A stretch of DNA of 64,000 bases from Microbacterium sp. RURRCA19A (GTDB taxonomy: Bacteria; Actinomycetota; Actinomycetes; Actinomycetales; Microbacteriaceae), in the NCBI RefSeq assembly GCF_900156455.1, contig NZ_FTNQ01000003.1:1-64000 (forward strand), given 5' to 3'. The translations under genes were made by a program, and so were the position numbers. Of this stretch, positions 16,299 to 24,499 are shown piece by piece; within the stretch, counting starts at the first letter, position 1, and every line of letters starts with the position of its first letter. The notes under the pieces were generated by a model that worked only from the letters and a program-made list of their open reading frames with translations, had not been told where the DNA came from and searched no databases.

Positions 16299-17714
16299 AT
16301 GATCCGCCGCACGAGACCCGTCTCGGCACGCGTGCGGCTCCTCACGGCGATCCTCGGCGTCGTGCTGCTCGGGCTCATCATCGCCGGTGGCGTCACGTTC
16401 TTCGTGCAGAGCGAGCGCGTGCTCGCCAACGCGCAGCGGCAGCTCGACGGCTTCGTCTCGACCGTTTCGGCCAGTGGACAGGACGCGACCGATCTGGTCG
16501 CCGCGGCCGTGCCCGGACGCACGGACGGCACCCTGGCGATCAGCGGGGTCGCGGTGCTGGCCACGACACCGGCCCCGCCGGGCCTGCCGCTGGCCGGCGA
16601 CGCAGCCTTCCTCGACGGGCTGCGCGCCGCACTCGACCGCGGCGAGCTGCGCGGCCGCCTCGACACGGCCGCGGGTCCCGTGCTCTACGCCGCCGTCGTC
16701 GACGGCGACGCTGCGGTCGTCCAGGCCATCTCGATCGACCAGCGCATGGAGCTGGTGACGCTGTCGACCATGACCTACGCGATCACGGGCGCGGGCGTGC
16801 TGCTCGCCGTCGGCGTGGCCGGATGGTTCGTCACGGGGCGCCTCTTCTCGCCGCTGCGGAAGCTCCGCGACACGACCGACGCGATCACCATCGCCGATCT
16901 CGGGGTGCGCGTGTCCGCGGACGGCAATGACGAGATCGCCGATCTGACGGCATCCGTGAACTCGATGCTCGATCGCCTGTCCATGTCGGTCGCCGCCCAG
17001 CGGCAGCTCCTCGACGACGTGCGACACGAACTGAAGACCCCCATCACGATCGTCCGCGGCCACCTCGAGACCATGAACCCCGCCGACGCCGATGACGTCG
17101 TGGAGACGCGCGACCTCGGCATCTCCGAGCTCGACCGGCTGTCGCGCCTGGTCGACGACATCGATGCGCTCGCCGACGTCGAGGCCGGGTCCCTGTCCGC
17201 GGGGGTCGTCGACGTCAGCGCGCTCACCGACCGCGTCGGCGAGCTCGTGGCGGCCATCCCCGAGCACACGTGGACCATCGAAGCGCGCGGCCGCGGCCGC
17301 ATCGTCGGAGACCACGACCGACTGGTGCAGGCGTGGCTGCAGCTCGCCGACAACGCCGCGAAGTACACCCCGGCCGGGAGCCCGATCGAGATCGGCAGCT
17401 CCGACGACGGCGCGGTGGCGAATCTGTGGGTCCGCGACCACGGCCCCGGCATCCCTCCCGCAGCCCGTCACCGGGTGTTCCGCCGATTCGACCGCGTGTC
17501 GACGCGGCGTGGCGTCGACGGATCCGGTCTGGGCCTGTCGATCGTGGATGCCATCGTGAGAGCGCACGACGGCCACTGCACCATCACCGACACTCCCGGC
17601 GGGGGTGCGACGCTGACCCTTCACGTGCCGCTCGGCGGTTCCCCCGCCCCCACCGACCTTCCGACACCGGTCCGCGCCGGCGACGTCGTTCTGCAGAGAG
17701 AGGCCACCGGATGA
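16299..17714 (+). CDS. Two-component sensor histidine kinase
   Basis: A 471-residue membrane kinase. Helices at about 13-36 and 157-178 flank an extracellular sensor of ~120 residues without a recognised fold, followed by HAMP, the dimerisation domain with H243 in VRHELKTPI, and HATPase_c with N-box LADNAAKYTPAG, G1 DHGPGIPPAA and G2 GSGLGLSIV. The kinase precedes its regulator, the reverse of the more common order. The genes overlap as ATGA. The signal is unknown. Confidence 0.95.
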   Translation: MIRRTRPVSARVRLLTAILGVVLLGLIIAGGVTFFVQSERVLANAQRQLDGFVSTVSASGQDATDLVAAAVPGRTDGTLAISGVAVLATTPAPPGLPLAGDAAFLDGLRAALDRGELRGRLDTAAGPVLYAAVVDGDAAVVQAISIDQRMELVTLSTMTYAITGAGVLLAVGVAGWFVTGRLFSPLRKLRDTTDAITIADLGVRVSADGNDEIADLTASVNSMLDRLSMSVAAQRQLLDDVRHELKTPITIVRGHLETMNPADADDVVETRDLGISELDRLSRLVDDIDALADVEAGSLSAGVVDVSALTDRVGELVAAIPEHTWTIEARGRGRIVGDHDRLVQAWLQLADNAAKYTPAGSPIEIGSSDDGAVANLWVRDHGPGIPPAARHRVFRRFDRVSTRRGVDGSGLGLSIVDAIVRAHDGHCTITDTPGGGATLTLHVPLGGSPAPTDLPTPVRAGDVVLQREATG

Positions 17715-18367
17715 CCCGCATCCTCATCGCCGAAGACGAGGAGCGCATCTCTGCGTTCGTGGCGAAGGGACTGGAGTCGGCCGGCTACCAGACCGTCATC
17801 GTGGACGACGGGGCCGAGGCTCTCGACACCGCGCTCGGCGGCGACATCGACCTCGTGCTGCTGGACGTGGGGCTTCCGACCATCGACGGCTTCGAAGTGC
17901 TGCGGAGCCTCCGCGGGCAGGGATCGCCGATCCCGGTCATCATGCTCACGGCCCGCACCAGCACCCGGGACACCGTCGACGGACTCGACGCGGGCGCCAA
18001 CGACTACGTCGCGAAACCGTTCAAGTTCGACGAGCTGCTCGCCCGCGTGCGGTCGCGTCTGCGCGAGCCGGTGTCGGTCGGGTCGATCACGATCGCGCAC
18101 GGCGACGTGTCGCTCGACGTCCTGACCCGACGGGCCTCCATCGGTGCGCGGGAGATCGATCTGAGCGCGCGGGAGTTCGCCCTGGCGGAGGAGTTCCTGC
18201 GCCACGCGGGGCAGGTGCTGAGTCGCGAACAACTGCTCAGCCGCGTCTGGGGACTCGACTTCGACCCCGGGTCCAACGTGGTCGACGTGTACGTCCGCTA
18301 CCTCCGCGCCAAGTTCGGCGCGGGCCGCATCGTCACCGTGCGCGGTGCCGGCTATCGCTGGCAATAG
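17711..18367 (+). CDS. OmpR-family response regulator
   Basis: A 218-residue regulator with a receiver domain (acidic pocket EDE 8-10, phospho-acceptor D52 in LLDVGLP, K102 in YVAKPF) and a C-terminal winged helix (LSAREFALAEEFLRHAGQVLSREQL, quoted in part: LSAREFALAEEFL; VWGLDFDPGSNVVDVYV; VRGAGYRW). It is cognate to the overlapping upstream kinase. Targets are unknown. The gene ends before a long convergent intergenic region with G-rich repeats. Confidence 0.95.
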   Translation: MTRILIAEDEERISAFVAKGLESAGYQTVIVDDGAEALDTALGGDIDLVLLDVGLPTIDGFEVLRSLRGQGSPIPVIMLTARTSTRDTVDGLDAGANDYVAKPFKFDELLARVRSRLREPVSVGSITIAHGDVSLDVLTRRASIGAREIDLSAREFALAEEFLRHAGQVLSREQLLSRVWGLDFDPGSNVVDVYVRYLRAKFGAGRIVTVRGAGYRWQ

Positions 18368-18385
18368 CCGCCCATAACCCAAAAA

Positions 18386-18410
18386 CCCCCGGTTGGGGGG
18401 AAACCGGGGG
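18386..18410 (-). terminator. Possible terminator, 9-bp G+C stem with U-tract on the minus strand
   Basis: CCCCCGGTT/AACCGGGGG with a 7-nt loop. On the minus strand it is followed by TTTTT (18385-18381), so it would stop transcripts coming from the phoH side and perhaps also those of the regulator gene. Confidence 0.5.
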
Positions 18411-18615
18411 GATGGGGAAACGATCCACGGCGGTCTGCCGACGTACCCGAAACGTCGGTGACCTGCACGGCGAACCGTTCACTTTTCATTTATTGGGGGG
18501 AACCGCCGAGGCGGTGACGAGGTCTCCCTCGCCGTTGAGACAACTCTGACGGTCCCCCGTGAGAATGCGAGGAGGTGCAGATGAGAAACCTCTCATGTCG
18601 CGCCCGCCGCACGCG

Positions 18616-18652
18616 AGAAGGGGCGGAGATGCATGGCATCCCCGCCCCTTCT
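18616..18652 (-). terminator. Hairpin terminator after phoH
   Basis: AGAAGGGGCGGAGATGC pairs with GCATCCCCGCCCCTTCT (17 positions, one mismatch) around ATG. It begins 10 bases after the phoH stop on the minus strand. Confidence 0.65.
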
Positions 18653-18662
18653 TCTCACCGGG

Positions 18663-20030
18663 TCACGACAGTTCGCCGGCCTCCAACAGCTCCGTCACAA
18701 GCGCGGCGATCGCCGACCTCTCCGAACGGGTCAGGGTGACGTGACCGAAGAGCGCGTGGCCCTTCAGCGTTTCGATGACCGAGGCCACGCCGTCATGACG
18801 ACCGACCCGCAGGTTGTCGCGCTGGCCGACGTCGTGCGTCAGCACGACACGCGAATTCTGGCCGATACGACTCAGGACCGTCAGCAGCACATTGCGTTCG
18901 AGCGACTGGGCCTCGTCGACGATCACGAACGCGTCGTGCAGCGAACGACCACGGATGTGGGTGAGCGGCAGTACCTCGAGCATGCCGCGGGCCAGCACCT
19001 CTTCGAGCACGTTGCCCGATACGACCGAGCCGAGCGTGTCGAACACCGCCTGACCCCACGGGCCCATCTTCTCGGCCTGATCGCCGGGAAGATAGCCGAG
19101 TTCCTGCCCGCCGACGGCGAACAGCGGGCGGAAGACGATGATCTTCTTCTGCTGCTGGCGCTCCAGGACGGCTTCGAGCGCGGCGCACAGCGCAAGCGCC
19201 GACTTGCCGGTGCCGGCACGTCCGCCGAGCGAGACGATCCCCACCTCCGGATCCAGCAACAGATCCAGGGCGATACGCTGCTCGGCCGAACGCCCGTGGA
19301 GACCGAACGCGTCGCGGTCGCCCCGGACGAGCCGGAACTCTCCGTCGCCGGTGACCCGGCCCAAAGCCGAGCCCCGCTCGGAATGGATGATGAGGCCCGT
19401 GTTGACGGGGAGCCCGCGGACGTCCTCACTGGCGGCGACCTCGGATTCGTACAGGTCGCTGAGGTCGTCGCCGGAGACGTCGATCGAGGCGATCCCGGTC
19501 CAGCCCGAGTCCATCGCCTGCTCCGCGAGGTACTCCTCCGCCGAGATGCCCAGCGACGACGCCTTCACGCGCATCGGCAGGTCCTTCGACACCACCGTGA
19601 CCTCGGCGCCGTCGCGCGCGATGTTCATCGCGACGGCGAGGATGCGGCTGTCGTTGTCGCCCAGGCGCATACCGGACGGCAGCACGGAGGGATCGGTGTT
19701 GTTCAGCTCGACGCGGAGCGTGCCGTCCGTGCCGACCGGAACCGGGAAGTCGAGCCGACCGTGTTCGATGCGCAGTTCGTCGAGGTGCCGCAGCGCTTGC
19801 CGCGCGAAGTAGCCGATCTCGGGATCGTGGCGCTTGCCCTCCAGCTCGGTGATCACGACGACGGGGATCACGACCGAGTGCTCGGCGAAGCGGAAGAACG
19901 CCCGCGGGTCGCTCAACAAGACGGAGGTGTCCAGAACGTACGTGCGCAGAGCCTGATCGGCCGAGGCATCCGATTCCGAAACACTGCTGTCGACGACGTT
20001 CCGCTGGTCGTACGGTGCTCGTGCAGTCAC
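18663..20030 (-). CDS. PhoH family protein with N-terminal PIN domain (PhoH2 type)
   Basis: A 455-residue fusion of a PIN-type RNase domain ([13 protein letters not shown] with the first acidic residues, [10 protein letters not shown], and [11 protein letters not shown]) and a PhoH helicase-like ATPase (Walker [12 protein letters not shown], Walker [10 protein letters not shown]). Actinobacterial PhoH2 proteins unwind and cut RNA in an ATP-dependent way. I chose GTG 20030 (GGGAGTGGG just upstream) over an earlier frame start. The 5' leader has a CCGGGTG/CACCCGG hairpin at 20045-20061, close enough to the ribosome site to matter. A terminator follows. Confidence 0.93.
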   Translation of the reverse strand: MTARAPYDQRNVVDSSVSESDASADQALRTYVLDTSVLLSDPRAFFRFAEHSVVIPVVVITELEGKRHDPEIGYFARQALRHLDELRIEHGRLDFPVPVGTDGTLRVELNNTDPSVLPSGMRLGDNDSRILAVAMNIARDGAEVTVVSKDLPMRVKASSLGISAEEYLAEQAMDSGWTGIASIDVSGDDLSDLYESEVAASEDVRGLPVNTGLIIHSERGSALGRVTGDGEFRLVRGDRDAFGLHGRSAEQRIALDLLLDPEVGIVSLGGRAGTGKSALALCAALEAVLERQQQKKIIVFRPLFAVGGQELGYLPGDQAEKMGPWGQAVFDTLGSVVSGNVLEEVLARGMLEVLPLTHIRGRSLHDAFVIVDEAQSLERNVLLTVLSRIGQNSRVVLTHDVGQRDNLRVGRHDGVASVIETLKGHALFGHVTLTRSERSAIAALVTELLEAGELS

Positions 20031-20215
20031 AACCCACTCCCGACCCGGGTGTCTCACCCGGCTGTCACGAGTCGACCTGTGGGTCACGAGTCGCGATCCG
20101 AAGGCCGACTCGACCGGGCTCCGTGCCCGATGACCTCACCGTAAAGCCTTCCGCGGGGCCGTGGGGTCGCGAACACGCCCGGAAAAATGACGAGTGCGTT
20201 AACGCTGACGCGCGA

Positions 20216-20998
20216 CTACTGCCCGAACCGGCGGTCGCGGGCGGAGAAGTCGCGGATGGCACGGAGGAAGTCCACCTCGCGGAGGTCGGGGCCGAGCGCC
20301 TCGACGAAGTAGAACTCCGAGTGCGCCGACTGCCACAGGAGGAAGTCGCTCAAGCGCTGCTCCCCCGAGGTGCGGATGACGAGATCGGGGTCGGCCTGAC
20401 CGCCGGTGTACAAGTGTTCACCGATCTGCTCGGGCGTGAGGCTCGCCGCCAGTTCCTCGAGCGACCCCCCTTGGCGATCGTGCTGGGCGATGATGCTGCG
20501 CACCGCGTCGACGATCTCGCTGCGCCCGCCGTAGCCGACGGCCAGGTTGACGTGGAGACCGGTGTGCGAGCGCGTCCGCTCGGTGACCTCGTGCAGCACC
20601 TCGGCGAGAGCCGGGGGCAGGCCGTCGGCGCGCCCCACGTGCTGCACCCGCCAGTCGGGTTCGTGCGACAGCTCGCGAGCGAGTTCGGCGATGATCTCGA
20701 TGAGGTCGTCGAGCTCGCGGGAGTCGCGCTTGCGCAGGTTGTCGTTGGACAGCAGGTAGAGCGAGACGACCCGGATGCCGAGGTCATCGCACCAGCGGAG
20801 GAACTCGTGCATCTTGGCGGCCCCGGCGCGATGACCGTGCGCCGCGCTGTCGAATCCGAGCTGCCGGGCCCAGCGACGATTGCCGTCGATCATCATCGCC
20901 ACGTGGTGCGGGACGGTGGCGGGCATCTGTCGGCGCAGGCGCTGGATGTACAGCCGGTAGAGGGGACCCCGCCCCTCGTTCCTCCACACGCGCGCCAC
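20216..20998 (-). CDS. uppS: Isoprenyl (undecaprenyl/polyprenyl) diphosphate synthase
   Basis: A 260-residue cis-prenyltransferase making the lipid carrier for cell-wall precursors from IPP. The catalytic Asp is D38 in MMIDGNRRWA. YLLSNDNLRKRDSREL and the C-terminal DLVIRTSGEQRLSDFLLWQSA with AHSEFYF are intact. Chain length cannot be read off reliably. The GTG start at 20998 is 6 nt from TAGCGT (leaderless). It is divergent from the haemolysin III gene with two back-to-back leaderless promoters in ~120 bases. Confidence 0.95.
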   Translation of the reverse strand: MARVWRNEGRGPLYRLYIQRLRRQMPATVPHHVAMMIDGNRRWARQLGFDSAAHGHRAGAAKMHEFLRWCDDLGIRVVSLYLLSNDNLRKRDSRELDDLIEIIAELARELSHEPDWRVQHVGRADGLPPALAEVLHEVTERTRSHTGLHVNLAVGYGGRSEIVDAVRSIIAQHDRQGGSLEELAASLTPEQIGEHLYTGGQADPDLVIRTSGEQRLSDFLLWQSAHSEFYFVEALGPDLREVDFLRAIRDFSARDRRFGQ

Positions 20999-21004
20999 CC
21001 GCCT

Positions 21005-21010
21005 ACGCTA
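21005..21010 (-). promoter_or_regulatory. -10 element TAGCGT, leaderless uppS promoter
   Basis: TAGCGT is 6 nt from the GTG start at 20998. Confidence 0.55.
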
Positions 21011-21104
21011 TCGCGTCACGACCACTCGGGCGGGATGCGTGGCGGGCTCTGCACGAGCTCTCCACAGGCCCCGCCATGTGCCCGGTCGGGTATGCGGTGC
21101 GACG

Positions 21105-21110
21105 TAGGCT
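21105..21110 (+). promoter_or_regulatory. -10 element TAGGCT, leaderless promoter of the haemolysin III gene
   Basis: TAGGCT is 6 nt before GTG 21117. The GGAGGG between them is too close to that GTG to act as its ribosome site, which favours a leaderless start. Confidence 0.55.
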
Positions 21111-21116
21111 CGGAGG

Positions 21117-21842
21117 GTGACATCTTCTGTGGCAGGCGACGGACCCGACATGCCCCAGCTCCCCCTTCTGGAGGCGAACGCCGTCGGCGCGCAAGCGGAC
21201 ATCAAGCCGACATGGCGCGGTTGGATCCACGCGGGAACCTTCCCCGTGGCGATCGCCGCGGGCATCGTGCTCATCGTGCTCGCGCACGGCGCTCCGGCGA
21301 AGTGGGCGTCCGCGGTCTTCATGGCCACGTCCATGCTGCTGTTCGGCAACTCGGCGCTGTATCACCGGTTCAACTGGAAGCCGAAGACCAAGGCGGTGCT
21401 CAAGCGCATCGACCACGCGAACATCCTGCTCCTGATCGCCGGCACGTACACGCCGCTCGCCGTGCTCGCCCTCCCGACTCCGCAGACGGTGCTCCTGCTG
21501 TCCATCGTCTGGGGCGGCGCGATCCTGGGCATCCTCTTCCGCGTCTTCTGGATCAACGCCCCGCGCTGGCTCTACGTGGCGCTCTACCTCGCCCTCGGCT
21601 GGGCCGCGGTGATGTACATCGTCGACCTGCTCAACGCGAACGTCGCGATGATGGTGCTCGTCGTCATCGGCGGGTTGCTCTACACCGTGGGCGCGATCGT
21701 CTACGCGCTGAAGCGCCCGAACCCGTGGCCCGGTCACTTCGGCTTCCACGAGATCTTCCACGTGTGCACGGTCCTGGCGTTCCTGTGCCACTGGACCGCG
21801 TGCCTGCTCATCGCGCTCCGCCCCGCGTTCCACGGCGGCTGA
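21117..21842 (+). CDS. Haemolysin III family membrane protein (PAQR/YqfA-like)
   Basis: A 241-residue protein with seven predicted membrane helices after a ~30-residue soluble N-terminus. Family marks are NSALYHRFNW, KRIDHANILLLIAGTYTPL and the C-terminal HEIFHVCTVLAFLCHW, whose histidines form the presumed metal site with H in ALYHR and RIDHAN. Members resemble PAQR receptors; the bacterial role is uncertain and haemolysis is not implied. The start is GTG 21117 on leaderless grounds; GTG 21129, 11 nt after GGAGGG, is the alternative. Confidence 0.9.
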   Translation: MTSSVAGDGPDMPQLPLLEANAVGAQADIKPTWRGWIHAGTFPVAIAAGIVLIVLAHGAPAKWASAVFMATSMLLFGNSALYHRFNWKPKTKAVLKRIDHANILLLIAGTYTPLAVLALPTPQTVLLLSIVWGGAILGILFRVFWINAPRWLYVALYLALGWAAVMYIVDLLNANVAMMVLVVIGGLLYTVGAIVYALKRPNPWPGHFGFHEIFHVCTVLAFLCHWTACLLIALRPAFHGG

Positions 21843-21872
21843 TCGGGCGATGCCGGCCCCCCGGGTCGCGGC

Positions 21873-22145
21873 TCAGCTGCGGGGCGCGTCGCGGTCGATG
21901 TCTTCGTCGTCGGTCTCGCTGGCGGCCTCGGCCGCGCGCGCCTGCTCTTCCGCGTCCAGTTCCGCGTTGACCTCCTCGCGGTAGCGTCCGCGGCGGATAC
22001 GGCGCAGCATGTCCCAGACGAGCAGGAACACCGCGACGGCGATGAAGGCGACCGCGGCGAAGCCGAACGGCCCCGGAGTGACGATCGACTCGTCGGGCGT
22101 CGAGGGAGTGGGCGTGGCCGCGAGGGCCGCAAGCGCGGTGAGCAT
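21873..22145 (-). CDS. Small membrane protein, unknown function
   Basis: A 90-residue protein: short N-terminal Ala/Thr/Pro-rich external segment (about 1-26), one helix (FGFAAVAFIAVAVFLLVWDML), then a basic anchor (RRIRRGRYREEV) and an acidic tail (LDAEEQARAAEAASETDDED). The pattern matches hypothetical proteins found beside haemolysin III and DUF4307 genes in Microbacteriaceae. The start ATG 22145 is followed by a credible sequence, but the ribosome site is weak. It is divergent from the DUF4307 gene. Confidence 0.65.
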   Translation of the reverse strand: MLTALAALAATPTPSTPDESIVTPGPFGFAAVAFIAVAVFLLVWDMLRRIRRGRYREEVNAELDAEEQARAAEAASETDDEDIDRDAPRS

Positions 22146-22208
22146 GAAGTCCTTCGGTCCGGGCGGGAGCGCGTAGCCTGGAAGTCCAGCCTAAAGCCCG
22201 GGGAGACC

Positions 22209-22604
22209 ATGACGACGCAAGCCCAGCTCGACGACCGCTACGGCCGCACCCGGTCTCCGCGTCGGCGCATCGTGCTGTGGAGCATCGTGGGAGTGATCGC
22301 CGCGAGCCTCACGGTCGCACTCGGGTGGACGACCGTGGCGAACAGCCTCGCGTCCGTGACCTCCACCGACACCGGGTTCACGGTGACGGATGCCGAGCGC
22401 GTGACGGTCTCCTTCCAGATCTCCGCCCCCATCGGTCAGCCCGTGGCGTGCGCGATCGAGGCACAGGACGAGGAGCACGGAACCGTCGGTTGGCGCGTCG
22501 TGGAGTACCCGGCATCCGAGGACCACACTCGCGCGTTCTCGGAGGAGATCCCGACGCTGGCGCTGGCCACGACGGGTTTTGTCAACTCCTGCTGGGTACC
22601 GTAG
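22209..22604 (+). CDS. DUF4307 membrane-anchored protein
   Basis: A 131-residue protein with N-terminal DDRYGRTRSPRRRI, one membrane helix (VLWSIVGVIAASLTVALGW) and an extracellular domain with FTVTDAERVTVSFQI and a terminal NSCWVP. This layout is DUF4307, found in actinobacteria usually directly upstream of greA, as here. The ATG at 22209 has GGGGAGACC in front. The single pair of cysteines (PVACAI and SCWVP) could form a disulfide outside the cell. The function is unknown. Confidence 0.85.
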   Translation: MTTQAQLDDRYGRTRSPRRRIVLWSIVGVIAASLTVALGWTTVANSLASVTSTDTGFTVTDAERVTVSFQISAPIGQPVACAIEAQDEEHGTVGWRVVEYPASEDHTRAFSEEIPTLALATTGFVNSCWVP

Positions 22605-22620
22605 GCTCGATTTCCTAGAC

Positions 22621-22645
22621 GCGCCCCGGCCCGAAGCCGGGGCGT
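22621..22645 (+). terminator. Hairpin terminator between the DUF4307 gene and greA
   Basis: CGCCCCGGC/GCCGGGGCG with a 5-nt loop, 17 bases after the stop codon. Confidence 0.65.
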
Positions 22646-22710
22646 TCGACATATCCCCGGCGGGCGCCTCCTCGTGCCCCACGCCGGCCCGATCGACGAA
22701 GGAGACCACC

Positions 22711-23202
22711 GTGTCCGATGACGCTCAGGTGACGTTCCTCACCCAGGATGCCTACGACCGTCTCGCCAACGAGCTCGAGCACCTCTCGACCACGGGCCGT
22801 GAAGAGATCGCCAAGCGCATCGAGATCGCTCGCGAAGAAGGCGATCTGAAGGAGAACGGCGGCTACCACGCCGCGAAGGACGAGCAGGGGAAGCAGGAGG
22901 CCCGCATCCGCACCCTCCAGGCGCTGCTGAAGAACGCCAAGGTCGGCGAGGCCCCCGAGAGCACGGGTGTCGTGGAGTCCGGCACCGTCGTGACCGCGAT
23001 CATCGCGGGCGGCGAAGAGAAGTTCCTCCTGGGCAACCGCGAGATCGCCGCCGACTCCGAGCTCGACGTCTACAGCGAGGCGTCGCCGCTCGGCGCCGCG
23101 ATCCTCGGCCTCAAAGAGGGCGACAGCGGCTCGTACACGACGCCCAACGGCAAGCAGATCGCGGTCGAGATCGTGAAGGTCGAGACCTACTCGGGTCAGT
23201 GA
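22711..23202 (+). CDS. greA: Transcription elongation factor GreA
   Basis: A 163-residue cleavage factor that rescues backtracked RNA polymerase by stimulating transcript cleavage. The N-terminal coiled coil holds the acidic tip REEGDLKENGGYHAAK with the conserved Asp/Glu. The C-terminal FKBP-like domain ends in SPLGAAILGLKEGD. It starts at GTG 22711 with AAGGAG 7 nt upstream. Its own promoter must lie between the preceding terminator and the start. A long bidirectional terminator follows. Confidence 0.96.
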   Translation: MSDDAQVTFLTQDAYDRLANELEHLSTTGREEIAKRIEIAREEGDLKENGGYHAAKDEQGKQEARIRTLQALLKNAKVGEAPESTGVVESGTVVTAIIAGGEEKFLLGNREIAADSELDVYSEASPLGAAILGLKEGDSGSYTTPNGKQIAVEIVKVETYSGQ

Positions 23203-23205
23203 TCC

Positions 23206-23258
23206 GTGAACGCGAAGAGCCGCTCCCCCGTTCGGGGTGAGCGGCTCTTCGCGTTCAC
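23206..23258. terminator. Bidirectional terminator between greA and ilvA
   Basis: GTGAACGCGAAGAGCCGCTC pairs perfectly with its complement (20 bp), plus a near-perfect CCCCG/CGGGG top. It starts 4 bases after the greA stop and ends 12 bases before the ilvA stop. Confidence 0.9.
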
Positions 23259-23269
23259 GGGGAACTCTG

Positions 23270-24499
23270 TCAGTCGGAGACGACGGTGGCGACGAAGCCG
23301 GCCTCTTCGAGCGTGCGGATCACGAGGGCCCGGTGCTCGGCACCGCGGGTCTCGACGCTCAGCTGCAGGATGACCTCGCTGATCTGCAGGCCCTGCCCGT
23401 GGCGCGTGTGCAGCACCTCGATCACGTTGGCACCGACCTGGGCGAGCAGCTCCGACACACGGGCGAGCTGACCGGGGCGGTCCGGAAGCGGGATGCGCAG
23501 CGACATGTAGCGGCCGGATGCCGACAGGCCGTGTGCCACGACCCTCTGAAGCAGCAGCGGATCGATGTTCCCTCCGGAGAGGATCGTCACGGTCGTCCCG
23601 GTAGCGCGGACCTTCCCGGCGAGGATGGCGGCGACCCCGACCGCGCCGGCCGGCTCGACGACCTGTTTGGCGCGCTCGAGCAGGACGAGCAGCGCGCGCG
23701 CGATGTCGTCCTCGGTGACGGTGACGACCTCGTCGACGAACTCCCGGATGAGTTCGAACGGCAGATCGCCGGGACGCGCGACGGCGATGCCGTCGGCGAT
23801 CGTCGGGGTCGTCGGCACCTGGATCGGGTAGCCCGCCGCCAGCGAGCTGGGGTAGGCGGCCGAGTTCTCGGCCTGGACGCCGATGATGCGCACGTCGCGG
23901 CCCTCGGCGGCTGCGCGCGCCTTGACCGCGGCGGCGACGCCGGCGGCCAGACCTCCGCCGCCGATCCCGACGATGACCGTCTCGAGGTCGGGCAGGTCTT
24001 CGACCAGCTCGAGGCCCAGCGTGCCCTGGCCCACGACGATGTCCCGGTGATCGAACGGGTGGATCAGCACGGCCCCGGTGCGTTCAGCGAACTCGGCGGC
24101 GAGTCGGAGCGGCGTCTCGACGGTCGCGCCCTCCAGGATCACCTCGGCGCCGTAGCCGCGCGTGGCGAGGAGCTTGGGCACCGGGACGCCGAGCGGCATG
24201 AAGATCGTGGCGGAGATGCCCAGTTGCTGCGCCGCGAGGGCGACCCCCTGCGCGTGGTTGCCGGCCGACGCCGCGACGACGCCGCGCGCCCGCTCCTCGG
24301 CGGTCAGTCGCGACAAGCGGTAGGTCGCCCCGCGGATCTTGAACGATCCGGTGCGCTGCAGATTCTCGAGCTTGAGGTGCACAGGGACACCGAGCAGCTC
24401 GGTCAGGTGCAGCGACTCGTCGAGAGGGGTCCGCGTGATGATGCCGCGCAGGGTCTGCGCGGCATCCTCGAACTCGGCCAGGGTGGGCGTGTCGTTCAT
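23270..24499 (-). CDS. ilvA: Threonine ammonia-lyase (threonine dehydratase)
   Basis: A 409-residue PLP enzyme turning threonine into 2-oxobutanoate. The PLP lysine is K54 in TGSFKIRGA; the phosphate-binding loop is VGIGGGGLAAG, and SGGNIDP marks the C-terminal side of the active site. A single ACT domain fills about residues 333-409 (SLRIPLPDRPGQLARVSELL). One ACT domain rather than the two of E. coli IlvA fits the shorter catabolic/actinobacterial type, so isoleucine control may differ. It overlaps the downstream permease gene as ATGA. Confidence 0.93.
   Translation of the reverse strand: MNDTPTLAEFEDAAQTLRGIITRTPLDESLHLTELLGVPVHLKLENLQRTGSFKIRGATYRLSRLTAEERARGVVAASAGNHAQGVALAAQQLGISATIFMPLGVPVPKLLATRGYGAEVILEGATVETPLRLAAEFAERTGAVLIHPFDHRDIVVGQGTLGLELVEDLPDLETVIVGIGGGGLAAGVAAAVKARAAAEGRDVRIIGVQAENSAAYPSSLAAGYPIQVPTTPTIADGIAVARPGDLPFELIREFVDEVVTVTEDDIARALLVLLERAKQVVEPAGAVGVAAILAGKVRATGTTVTILSGGNIDPLLLQRVVAHGLSASGRYMSLRIPLPDRPGQLARVSELLAQVGANVIEVLHTRHGQGLQISEVILQLSVETRGAEHRALVIRTLEEAGFVATVVSD

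Larger units (their letters stand above)
18368..18662. other. Convergent intergenic region with G-rich direct repeat
   Basis: 295 bases between the ends of the response regulator and phoH genes, unusually long for a convergent gap here. Two copies of TTGGGGGGAA (18393-18402 and 18493-18502) lie about 100 bases apart, the second preceded by the AT-rich ACTTTTCATTTAT. ATGAGA/TCTCAT forms a small hairpin at 18581-18596 after a perfect AGGAGGTGCAG. A short frame from 18581 has no protein-like features. A small RNA is possible; nothing proves it. Confidence 0.4.

Noticed and set aside
18559..18744. Short plus-strand frame after AGGAGGTGCAG
   Set aside because: Runs into the 3' end of phoH and through its terminator hairpin; residue pattern is not protein-like.
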